64,000 nt of DNA from Seminavis robusta. Lineage: Eukaryota > Bacillariophyta > Bacillariophyceae > Naviculales > Naviculaceae. Location of the stretch: NCBI GenBank assembly GCA_903772945.1, contig CAICTM010000069.1, positions 62,001-126,000 on the forward strand, written 5' to 3'. Within the stretch, counting starts at the first letter, position 1. Each line of letters begins with the position of its first letter. The notes under the pieces were generated by a model. The model saw nothing but the letters and a program-made list of their open reading frames with translations. It searched no databases and was not told the DNA's origin. A program made the translations under genes and the position numbers. Below, piece after piece: positions 9,332 through 18,246 of the stretch.

Positions 9332-11293
9332 CTAGTCCAGTACCACCATTGCCTTGGAACCATCTTCCGTGATTCTAGTTTTGTCGCAAGATATTGATTG
9401 GCACGTAGACTGAGAACCCGCGACTCCGAATGGGCAATCGCAATAAAACCGTGTGTAGGACCCAACAAAGGTTTTGTGGTCGCGGTGGCAGTGAACCAGG
9501 CAGGCATGACAGATCCCTCGATTCAGTGCAGGGATCAGCTTGCAGTCGATGCAGTGATACATTGCTTGAAGAGGAACACCCTGTCCCTGACTGAAGCGCT
9601 TCGAGTGTTGTTTCACAATGCAACAATCGAAGCTGCACTCCTGATCCGTTCTTCCATGACTGGTCTTTGATTTTTTGCTGAATGGTCTTCCGTTGACAAA
9701 CCGAAGGTGTCTGGGTTCATCAGTCTCGTAGGAGTACAATGCCGCCACAGATGAGCTCCATTTTCCAATTCCTTTGGCGTCGACTTCCACCAGGGATGGC
9801 AGCCATTTGACAGTCTCAGCCAGGACATCTGAGCTAATCTTGGGGCAGTTGTTGACATCGAGCACAATCAATGAATCAAGGGCACCTATGGCCACGATAG
9901 AATATTTTGTCAATTGGGGAAGAGCAGCAATCTTCAAAGACCGTATAGTACATGGAGCGTTGCCCTTCTTCGCTGTCCTTTGAAGTGTGTTCTGTCCGCT
10001 GCCTGGATAAACGTTTTCCCAAGTCCCCTGATGTTGGCACAAGGCAAGGATGCCATGATCAGATATCTGAAAGCATGCCGAAAAGTCGACATCGGCAAGA
10101 TTGGTACAATATCGTCCGACTGCTTTCACGGCGTCGTCCCCAATGCAACACGCCCGCATCTCGAGACATGTCAAGGAATTGGCACAGACGACCGCCAAGA
10201 CTTGGACTTCCCAATCTCGAATATGCTCGCAACCGGATAGGTAAACCTCTCGCAAGGCTCCCATGGAACGACAGGCAAAATACGGGAGAGCTCCAACGAC
10301 TAGGCCGCGACGTGGAGTTCCAATCCCATTAAAGTTGATGCGTGCCAATTGCGGTAATGCTGGCTTGGCTTCCTCAGGGTATCCTTCTGGAAAGCATTGT
10401 TCCGTCCACAGATTGGGAGATATTTGCGTTGGATCATTCATTCCTCCAAAAGCGGATCGAGTCCAGCGGGCGAGAAGATTAAAGCGCAGCAGCTCACATC
10501 CAGCGAGTTCCAAACTTTCCAATGTGGTGGCTGCCAAGAGTAGCCACGTGGTAGCTTGTTCTGTGATTCGCTTCAGCCCGGAGAGATCGAGATAGCGTAG
10601 TTGTCGTAGATTTTTGATAATGGTAGAGACACATTGATCGCTGATGGATTGGGAACAGCCACCCAACCCGAGTGTCTGAAGGTTTCGGAACCGTGGGGAC
10701 CGGGCAATTGCCAACACAATGGCTTCATCAATTCTGTAGCATCCTTGAAATGTGAGATGTCGAATGGCCGAAACTTGATCGGAAGATTTATTGACTGAGG
10801 TATCTGCTGACGAATGCATAGGTGGAGGCATAAGAGCTCTCTGGAGCATTGTTGGATCGAGCAACGCACAACCTGAAAAATCAATGCTGATCAAAGTATG
10901 GGAGAGCTGTGGCCCTTGAAAGATTTGTTTTAGCCAATCACCCTGGTTTCCCACCACATGGCGCATACCCGAGAATTCAATTCGTTGCAGCTTGGTTCTT
11001 CCTTTTAAATCTGCCTGTGATAGTATCACATCCATCAGTTGTCGAATGCAAGATTCTTGATCTTTGCGAGTATTTTTCTTGGCCGAGCTTCCATGATTGC
11101 GACACCGATCCATTTGCAACAGATAGCTAAAGTGGAGTGCAGTTGCATTTGATAGAGCAATCTGAGCCGCCTGGATCAGGGATTTATCCTGGGTTTCAAG
11201 AACATGAATGAGGTCGGGGGTATCCGAGAAGGAAAGGATTTCGGCTACCAGAGCCTCGTTCAGCCTCGGTAGGGGATATCTGATAATTGCCAT
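9332..11293 (-). CDS. Leucine-rich-repeat protein with C-terminal UBR-type zinc finger
   Basis: Single exon, 653 residues from the ATG at 11291-11293. Residues about 1-45 (PLPRLNEALVAEILSF) loosely resemble an F-box. From about 95 to 530 it has AMN1/F-box-type leucine-rich repeats with the cysteine-containing pattern (LTFQGCYRIDEA, LGLGGCSQSISDQCV, YLDLSGLKRITEQA, VDFSACFQISDHGI). Residues about 555-640 carry a Cys/His cluster: CIDC, CHAC, HCHRDH, YCDCPFG. The order matches the UBR box (zf-UBR), which recognises basic N-terminal residues of degradation substrates in N-recognins. The combination suggests a substrate adaptor linking N-degron-like recognition to an SCF-type ligase, but that is inference; the F-box is weak. 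Its 3' end lies only about 40 bp from the convergent KOW-RdRP gene. Confidence 0.75.
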   Translation of the reverse strand: MAIIRYPLPRLNEALVAEILSFSDTPDLIHVLETQDKSLIQAAQIALSNATALHFSYLLQMDRCRNHGSSAKKNTRKDQESCIRQLMDVILSQADLKGRTKLQRIEFSGMRHVVGNQGDWLKQIFQGPQLSHTLISIDFSGCALLDPTMLQRALMPPPMHSSADTSVNKSSDQVSAIRHLTFQGCYRIDEAIVLAIARSPRFRNLQTLGLGGCSQSISDQCVSTIIKNLRQLRYLDLSGLKRITEQATTWLLLAATTLESLELAGCELLRFNLLARWTRSAFGGMNDPTQISPNLWTEQCFPEGYPEEAKPALPQLARINFNGIGTPRRGLVVGALPYFACRSMGALREVYLSGCEHIRDWEVQVLAVVCANSLTCLEMRACCIGDDAVKAVGRYCTNLADVDFSACFQISDHGILALCQHQGTWENVYPGSGQNTLQRTAKKGNAPCTIRSLKIAALPQLTKYSIVAIGALDSLIVLDVNNCPKISSDVLAETVKWLPSLVEVDAKGIGKWSSSVAALYSYETDEPRHLRFVNGRPFSKKSKTSHGRTDQECSFDCCIVKQHSKRFSQGQGVPLQAMYHCIDCKLIPALNRGICHACLVHCHRDHKTFVGSYTRFYCDCPFGVAGSQSTCQSISCDKTRITEDGSKAMVVLD

Positions 11294-12106
11294 CTTCTGA
11301 TCTTACTTTTGTCTTGTTTTGTTTTGTGACAGTGTTGTTGTGTACAGTTGTGTGCGAGGAAGGGAAAGGATAGTATCATCGTCGTCGACATCCCTCTTTC
11401 TTGGTCGTCTTTTCGTCGATGAGCGAAGCAGATGATGATTCGATTCGAATGATTCTGGGTGTCTTTTGCCAGCTGTCGTGTCACGAAGTTGAGAGAGAGG
11501 GCGGGCTCGGGTTTACGGCACCTCCTACATGTACTGGTACCTTGGTACCAGTACCAATCGACTCGATTGACTCAAAACTGGACTGACTCGACTCGACTCG
11601 ACATAGTTCGATCTCATTCCATTCCATTCCGAAGATATTTGAGAAGCCCTCGAAGCATCAAAGATCCGATCTTTGAGGGGGAAAGAAGGCATCGGAAGAC
11701 CAATTTCAATAAATCAGTTAAAGTTTAGGTTTAAGATAATAATTGTGTAGTATTCATAAAGCAGTTCCCTGTGCTAGGCAGATCCCTCACACGTGTCCGG
11801 ATGAAAAAGGTTGTCACCAACCAAAGTAGATCATAAAGCGACTATCTCGCTGCTCAGGCAAGAAAACCACATAGCCAGGTACCGGTAGGTAGAATTTGCT
11901 ATTCAGAAGATCCAATCTTTGACCACGAAACCACGAAAGATACCTCGCTCAGGCGCGAACTGCGAACTGGCACCTCCGCCTTTATATTACTCAGGAATAC
12001 ATTATTTTATTCAGCCTTTTGCAGCCAAGACCAGGAAAGAGAGTTTGGTTGTCAGCAGACATTCTCATAAAACACCAGAAGATAAAGAAGACAAAAAAGA
12101 AAGAAG
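11294..12106. other. Divergent intergenic region with hairpin and GACTC repeats
   Basis: Shared upstream region of the LRR-UBR gene (minus) and 6PGDH (plus). It contains a perfect inverted repeat at 11531-11554 (GTACTGGTACC, 2-nt TT spacer, GGTACCAGTAC) and, directly after it, a run of GACTC/TCGACT words to about 11605. An ACCGGTAGGTAG word is at about 11881-11892. No gene seen. Confidence 0.5.
11531..11554. repeat. Perfect inverted repeat, 11-bp arms
   Basis: Arm GTACTGGTACC at 11531-11541, TT spacer, arm GGTACCAGTAC at 11544-11554. Every base of the two arms is complementary. It lies between divergent genes about 240 bp upstream of the LRR-UBR start codon. It could be a regulatory palindrome or cruciform; nothing in the sequence decides which. 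Confidence 0.75.
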
Positions 12107-13904
12107 ATGAGTTGCGATATTGGATTGTACGGCCTCGCTGTGATGGGGCAGAACTTTGCGTGAGTTTAATATTGCGCTTTATTAATTGCAATTTGTTGGA
12201 TGGGTTCTTCATTGTGTGGCTCACGTTGGAGGTTCTTGTTTTGATTTTGATGTTGTCAGCCTTAACATGGCGGAGCATGGCTTCAAGGTTGTTGTATGCA
12301 ATCGCTCTCCTGCAAAAGTGGATACCACTGTGGAACGCGCCAAGGCCGAAGGCGATCTGCCATTGATTGGAAAGAAGGATGTCAAAGATTTCGTGGCAGA
12401 AATCAAAAAGCCCCGAAAAATCGTCATTTTGGTTCAGGCCGGAAAACCTGTGGACGACACTATTGCTCAGCTCTCCGAGCATATGGAAGCTGGAGATATC
12501 ATTATCGATGGTGGTAATGAGTGGTTTCCCAACAGCGTTCGTCGTGGAGAAGAATTGGCCAAGAAGAATATGATGTTTGTGGGTATGGGTATTTCTGGAG
12601 GAGAGGAAGGAGCACGCAAAGGACCCAGTTTGATGCCTGGAGGTCCCAAGGAAGCGTATGACTTGCTGGCTCCCATCATTACCAAATGTGCGGCTCAGGT
12701 CCAAGGAGAAGCTTGTACTGGATACCTTGGGCCAGTTGGGTCTGGAAATTATGTCAAAATGGTCAGTCAAATTTGATTTTCTGCGAAAACACCATTCAGT
12801 TCCCAAAACTCACACTCGCTTGTTTCGCTTTTAGGTTCACAATGGAATTGAGTACGGTGATATGCAGCTGATTGGTGAATGCTACGATCTTTTGAAGGTA
12901 TGTTGCAATCTTTCGTAGCAGTATCAGGTATTTATTCCACCTTCATTCCCTTCCTTACTCAATTTTTGTGGTAGAATGTGGCTGGAATGGGCAACGAGGA
13001 AATGAGTGCGTTGTTTGAAGAATGGAACAAGGGAGAATTGGAATCTTTCCTCATTGAAATCACCGCAAAGATTCTAGCCAAGAAGGATGATTTGACCGAT
13101 GATGGGTTTGTTATCGACAAAATTTTGGATAAGACTGGAATGAAGGGCACTGGGCGTTGGACTGTCCAGGAGGCTGCCGAACAGAGCGTTGCTGCCCCCA
13201 GTATTGCCTCTGCTTTGGACAGTCGCTACCTATCCGCACGAAAGGGTGAGCGTGAAGCTGCCTCCAGCATCTTGCAAGGTCCCACCGAGTTGCCTCCTGT
13301 GGACAAGGAGCAGCTTATTTCGGATCTCAGAAAGGCTTTGTACTGTGCCAAGGTCACTTCGTATGCCCAGGGATTGGGCATCATCAGAGCTGCTTCTGAC
13401 AAGAAGGAATGGGGCGTGGACCTTGGGCTCTGTGCTCGCATGTGGCGTGGAGGTTGCATCATCCGTGCTCAGCTCCTCAATAAGATCTCGGATGCTCTCA
13501 ACCGCGATGAAAATCTGGCAAATCTGCTCGTGGATCCTACCTTTGCCAAAGAGTTGAATGAGCGTCACATGTCTTGGCGTCGTGTGGTGTCTGTGGGTGT
13601 GGCTAGCGGCATTGCTACCCCAGCTCTTTCTGCATCTTTGGGATACTATGATCAGTACCGTCGCGCTCGTCTTCCAGCCAATCTCATTCAGGGTCAGCGT
13701 GACTTTTTTGGTGGTAAGTTCACTAGCTCGATGGTGTGGCTATTTGCATTCGGATGCCGGTGTCTCACGTTTCCTTCCTTCCTTTGCTTTTGCTTAGGAC
13801 ACACCTACGAACGTACTGATCGCGAGGGAGTCTTCCATTGTTTGTGGGATGACACTCACAAGGACATTGGAGATGTGGCTGGCCGCACGGCTGGTGAAGT
13901 TTAG
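12107..13904 (+). CDS. GND: 6-phosphogluconate dehydrogenase, decarboxylating
   Basis: Five exons: 12107-12159, 12260-12761, 12835-12897, 12975-13713, 13798-13904; total 487 residues, normal for the family. Introns are 100, 73, 77 and 84 bp; the second has the less common donor GTCAGT. The enzyme oxidises 6-phosphogluconate to ribulose 5-phosphate with CO2 release and NADPH in the oxidative pentose phosphate pathway. The NADP fold starts at GLYGLAVMGQNFALNMAEHGF (split by intron 1), followed by the family signatures GISGGEEGARKGPSLMPGG, KMVHNGIEYGDMQ (catalytic Lys and substrate loop, split by intron 2) and AGMGNEEMS. The substrate tail is HTYERTD. No plastid or mitochondrial presequence is seen at the start, so a cytosolic form is likely. 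Confidence 0.95.
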
Positions 13905-14183
13905 ACACATGGTGCGAATGATCTGGCTGCGATTATTCGAAGCCACCCGATCATTCAACAACGGAACAGCAGTGGCTACAGTACCACAAGCGCTTGGCGT
14001 GAACGAAACATGTTGTACGAGTAAGACTTAGCCAGACCTAGAGACAATGCGTATTGTTGTTTTGACGAGTTTTAGATGGTGATCTTGGCTCAATTCGGTA
14101 GCAGGAACAAATTATTAATAAAAGTCTTATTATTGATTCTCATGCCTCGTCTACTAGTAGGGCACAGTAGCTAGCTAAGCAGC

Positions 14184-15244
14184 TCATCGCCCTTTGGTCC
14201 TAGGATTGCTTCTGATCATGTAGTCTGCTTTCTCGTATGGCCCGTTCTCTGTTTCCCAAACCTCGCACTCGTCCGAGAATTCATTCATTTCACATGGATT
14301 GATGGCGCCATATTGTTGTCCACCAGGGAAGCTGATGACACGCAAGGATTCGAATTGCAAATTCCCAATTCCATTCTCGAATTGAGAAACATCCTGTGAA
14401 CAAAAGATCATGAAGTAAGGTTCAATAAACCATCGCATAAAGACCACAACTTCTAACGCTGCATGCCCCAATCATCTTACCCTGCTCTTGGGAATGGCAG
14501 CAATGAATTCGAATTGTAGCTTTTTGTCCTTCGTTGTAACCGACTCAATCATAGCAAACTGCCCAGCATCTGTACTAAGATCAGGATTGTTGGCAAGCAC
14601 GGATTCACCCGTGTTATCGTAGGTCACATAACCATATACTCCCTGTTGGGATGGGCTGGGTTAGTTTCATGGTTGGTTGTTGGTTTGGTTCGGCGGTGTC
14701 CTCTCCTCCTAATACTCACCACTTTTTCTAGATCCTTGGGACTCTGGGTTTTCATGTCGACATCTGCAGGTTCATTTGCAAAGAATTATCAGAGATATGG
14801 AAAACCAATTGAAAGAACTCATCCCACCAAAGTTGACAGTCCCTCATCCACCATCCAACCAAATTTCGTCATACAGCCACCCTGTCAAACGAGCTCTAAC
14901 TACTTACCCACAGTGACACACAACCCCTGCATACCTTGCATGGCTTTTTCTCCTGGAATGGGTTTGTCCTTGGGGCATGGTCTGGCGGAGTATACTGGAT
15001 TGTCGAGATCGATCTTAACTGGTCCAATGGCTTGAGCTGTGGGAGGAGACGAAAATGACGAGATCAATGTCATCCCAGCGAAACCAGATGCCGCCAAAAA
15101 GGCACGACGGGAAGCACTATCATTGCCACTACTGGTGGCAGATTCATGGCAGACTGTTTGGACCTTGTTGGGATGCTGATTGTTGGTAACAAAAGCCGAG
15201 GCAGAAGCTGCCAGCAAGAATACCATATGATTTCGAAACATCAT
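14184..15244 (-). CDS. Plastid thylakoid-lumen protein, conserved, unknown function
   Basis: Four exons: complement of 14908-15244, 14720-14763, 14481-14642 and 14184-14393; 250 residues. The 44-nt second exon is needed to keep frame. The N-terminus is a tripartite presequence: a signal peptide (MVFLLAASASAF) with the ASAF plastid-entry motif at residues 15-18, a transit region, and a second signal with twin Arg at 46-47 followed by a hydrophobic run and an Ala-Gln-Ala site at 70-72. This predicts Tat export into the thylakoid lumen. The mature part of about 178 residues has GYVTYDNTGESVLANNPDLS and KKLQFEFIAAIPKSR and resembles lumenal photosystem-associated folds, but I cannot name a family. 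Start may be 15244 or the next Met at 15241. Confidence 0.8.
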
Positions 15245-15569
15245 GGTCGGATAAAGGAAAGGTCGGCAGAGAATGTCAATGTGAGAGATCGGAGGCCTAG
15301 AAGGTCAGCAGGGCAGCTATGGTTGACTCAGCTACAGCATGAACATGGTCGTTGCTGGAAGAAACTGAAGAAACGCAAGATTCTCGCCGTCAAGAGTTGT
15401 CAGGATGATATAGTGGATCCAAAACTGTGACGTCAGTCGCGAAAGATACCACCCACCAAATCACAAATCAACCACGGCCCCCGGGAAGGCTGGACCGAAA
15501 CTGCTGCTTCATGCTAATGCGCAGTAGTCTACCCATCTTTCGTCAGCTTTTACTATCTTTTGTTATGCC
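15245..15569. other. Divergent intergenic region
   Basis: Shared upstream region of the thylakoid-lumen gene (minus) and the ankyrin gene (plus). No gene seen; short divergent spacing suggests that promoters overlap here. Confidence 0.45.
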
Positions 15570-16199
15570 ATGCAATCCCTTTCTCTCTTTTCTCACCGTA
15601 GTGGAAGGCTTCTAGTTCTTCCTCGAGGCAGATTTGCTATTAGGAGTCGAGCAAGCAGCTATTATCCACAGCCGCCGCCGCCTCTCTTTGACCTTTGTGT
15701 TCGACGTGCCTACGGCGAAGCATTGGAACGAGTTCGCGCCCACCCACACGAGGCTCGCTTCAAACATCCACGCAACTGGACCGCACTGCACTGCTGTGTC
15801 GAACACGTGGCGCCATTGAAATTGGTCAAGGCAATCTACGAGGCAAACCCACAATCGCTTACCACCACGGATTGGCAAGGGTTGACACCCCAAGATGCAG
15901 CCGTGGATTTGGAAACCAAGGAGTTCTTGAGACAACAAACTGAATTGCATCAGACGGCCAAAAATGACACCGGGAACTCTACTACTATCGAGGAAGCAAC
16001 TGGTGCCATATCGGAGCAAGGTACTAGTAGCACTGGTACAATCTACGACAAGGCAAATGATCCCATGCTATTAGGAAAAGTGCTGGTACACGCAAATAGC
16101 TTGTCAGACAAGATATCTGAACTGAACGAAACAACCAGAGCACTTCAGAACGAAGTTGATGCACTCAAGGCGACTTTGAAAGGAATGGGGGCCAAGTAG
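15570..16199 (+). CDS. Ankyrin-repeat protein with C-terminal coiled coil
   Basis: Single exon, 209 residues. Residues 1-35 are basic and Ser/Arg-rich (MQSLSLFSHRSGRLLVLPRG), resembling an organellar presequence. Residues about 38-115 carry one to two ankyrin-type units (NWTALHCCVEHVAPLKLVKA and DWQGLTPQDAA), the TALH and GLTPQDAA signatures being diagnostic. Residues about 165-207 form a coiled coil (LSDKISELNETTRALQNEVD). Small ankyrin proteins of this layout are common in diatoms and mostly uncharacterised. No catalytic domain. Function not assigned. Confidence 0.7.
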   Translation: MQSLSLFSHRSGRLLVLPRGRFAIRSRASSYYPQPPPPLFDLCVRRAYGEALERVRAHPHEARFKHPRNWTALHCCVEHVAPLKLVKAIYEANPQSLTTTDWQGLTPQDAAVDLETKEFLRQQTELHQTAKNDTGNSTTIEEATGAISEQGTSSTGTIYDKANDPMLLGKVLVHANSLSDKISELNETTRALQNEVDALKATLKGMGAK

Positions 16200-16750
16200 T
16201 CAGCCTGGGATGTCTTCCTTTCTACGGTTGCTACCAAAATTTGGAGACGGTGTATGGCCACATGAAGGGCATTGACTACGGTACCGGAAGTCAATCTGCT
16301 TCATGATGCCTCTGAAGGAAGCTTTGCCAAAAGGGCATCGGTATCGGGTGGTACCGGTACTGTAATTGTTTTGTTTGCAGATGGAGCATCTCTGCGCGGT
16401 AAGAGACCCCCCACTAGTTTCCGTAGTTGTCCTTTCTTGGTCGACGCTATTCGGTACGATATGCTGCCAGTACTGGTACTGGTACGGGTACCGGTACCGA
16501 CAAATGTCACTGCTTTTCGAGTTTAAAAAAAAGCCCTTTACTTCGTAGCTGCAACATAGACCACCTACTAGTACCGGTAGGGTTGGACGAGAGCAGACAT
16601 GCAGCTCCTTTCCAGCAACATTAGATCCAAAGGTATCATTCTGCCTCCTTTCGTTATAGGCAACCCCGAATGTGCTGCATACCAGCTTTCACATATCGAA
16701 TCAAACAGAAGACTTCGTAGTGTTGATTCACCTCCCATGAAGCAAGTCTT
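16200..16750. repeat. Intergenic with GGTAC-rich low-complexity words
   Basis: No gene seen. From 16341 to 16356 and 16468 to 16500 there are runs of overlapping GGTACT/GGTACC words, including GGTACCGGTACTG and ACTGGTACTGGTACGGGTAC. They form imperfect hairpins and look like an expanding simple repeat. The spacer separates the 3' ends of two convergent genes, so 3' UTRs probably occupy both sides. Confidence 0.5.
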
Positions 16751-18019
16751 TCACCCAGCCGCACTGCACTTGAATCGCTTCATTTCACAGTGCTGGGCTC
16801 GGCGATAGAGACGCTTTCGCTTGGCAATGACAGGTTGGACAGTCTTGCATGGGCGATGCATGAGTTGAGCAATCAGTACAGGGTTCTCAGAGAGCAAGTA
16901 GAACGATGAAGCTACGTCGCACTTGGATTGGATGAGTGCTTTCACCCACTTTTCGTGATTGAGAGGATTCTCCAACAGCGAAGCCCGTTGTGTTCTCGCG
17001 TTCAAAGCCAGCCAAAAGTCAAAAACCTCTTCCGCTTCTCTTGGTAGACAATCAGAGCACCAAACATCAAATTTCTCAAGATGCACGTTCTTCTCAAGTA
17101 CTTGCTCAACTATTGAAAGGAGACCAGAGCAAAGAGGCAAACATCCGTGACATTTGAATGTAAAACTCTTCAATCTCGAGACGGTCAGTGACTTGAGGAT
17201 TTGAATAGTCTTGTCCCGTTCAACGCTTTCCCAGCTCCAAAGTTCAAATGTTTGTAGCGTTTCATTGCGTTCAAGGGCTTGGCAAATGGCGGCACTTGTT
17301 TCTGCGCTGATCTCTGAGCAAACTATATCAAAGGTCGTCACAGTTCTGTTTTCTGCGAGGCAACGCATAGCCGCCGCTGCAATTTCCTTCGGCCATGCAT
17401 GGGCACACAGATGTAGCTCCTTCAATCGGGAGGACGCGAAAACTGCTTCAATGCCTCGTTCCGTCACAAAATGAGGCCGATAGCCCAGCCTGCAGAGCTC
17501 CGACCCTTCGACAAGCAGTGGCAGCAAAGGGTCAAGGAACCCTCGAGTATCCGCAGTCAGCTGGGTTGAATCACGTATTCGAATCGTTGGCAATTCTAGA
17601 ACCTTTAGGCAGGGCGTGCACTGTTGTATGGTCTTGACAAGAGATATGAATTCTTCCGCGGTCCCTGCTGTCAGCACATTTTGGCCACAAGAGAGAATGG
17701 AGAGGTTTGCAGCTGAACCACGCCGAAACAGTTCTGCAAGGGTTGCCACGGGGAGATCACAAGCATCATCATCCCAGTCGCGGAGAAAGTGCAGATCTTT
17801 CAATAGCTTCCAATCTGCGAGAAACGACACAAGAGCTCCACCTTCTTGCTCCAATGACAAGTCAATAGCGTTGCTTTCCAAATGGATCAACACTCTCGAT
17901 GCGCCCCCAATGAGACTTTCATCTCCCTTGCTGACATGTACTTCGCCATCTAGGAAAACTGCTTCCAGGTAGGTTCTTTCTTCGGTCAATGCGTTCGATT
18001 TGTCCGTCGTCTCGTCCAT
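16751..18019 (-). CDS. RNI-like leucine-rich-repeat protein
   Basis: Single exon, 422 residues from the ATG at 18017-18019. The body has degenerate leucine-rich repeats of the ribonuclease-inhibitor-like kind (LKELHLCAHAWPKEIAAAAM, ETLQTFELWSWESVERD, RLKSFTFKC, VHLEKFDVWCSD) at about residues 60-330. The C-terminus is basic (AKRKRLYRRAQHCEMKRFK). No transmembrane segment or signal peptide. Large families of such LRR proteins are typical of diatom genomes and usually lack assigned functions; I assign none. Confidence 0.65.
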   Translation of the reverse strand: MDETTDKSNALTEERTYLEAVFLDGEVHVSKGDESLIGGASRVLIHLESNAIDLSLEQEGGALVSFLADWKLLKDLHFLRDWDDDACDLPVATLAELFRRGSAANLSILSCGQNVLTAGTAEEFISLVKTIQQCTPCLKVLELPTIRIRDSTQLTADTRGFLDPLLPLLVEGSELCRLGYRPHFVTERGIEAVFASSRLKELHLCAHAWPKEIAAAAMRCLAENRTVTTFDIVCSEISAETSAAICQALERNETLQTFELWSWESVERDKTIQILKSLTVSRLKSFTFKCHGCLPLCSGLLSIVEQVLEKNVHLEKFDVWCSDCLPREAEEVFDFWLALNARTQRASLLENPLNHEKWVKALIQSKCDVASSFYLLSENPVLIAQLMHRPCKTVQPVIAKRKRLYRRAQHCEMKRFKCSAAG

Positions 18020-18246
18020 GGCCAGCTTCCAGTTTTTGACCTCCGAAGTGAGGTTTCTTTTGGCCCAATTTTATTTTGAAATGTAACCCCTAATGAATCC
18101 CGGAAGGATTTGCCATCAGTCGTGCATGGATCGGCGAAAGCAACAGTCAACGGCTCTTCCTTCTCAGCGCTTCCGCCTCATTTTTTTGGAAATTCGAGTA
18201 CGACAAAAGGACTGTTGATTGTTTGCAAAGAAGGAAGTCCTTGACC

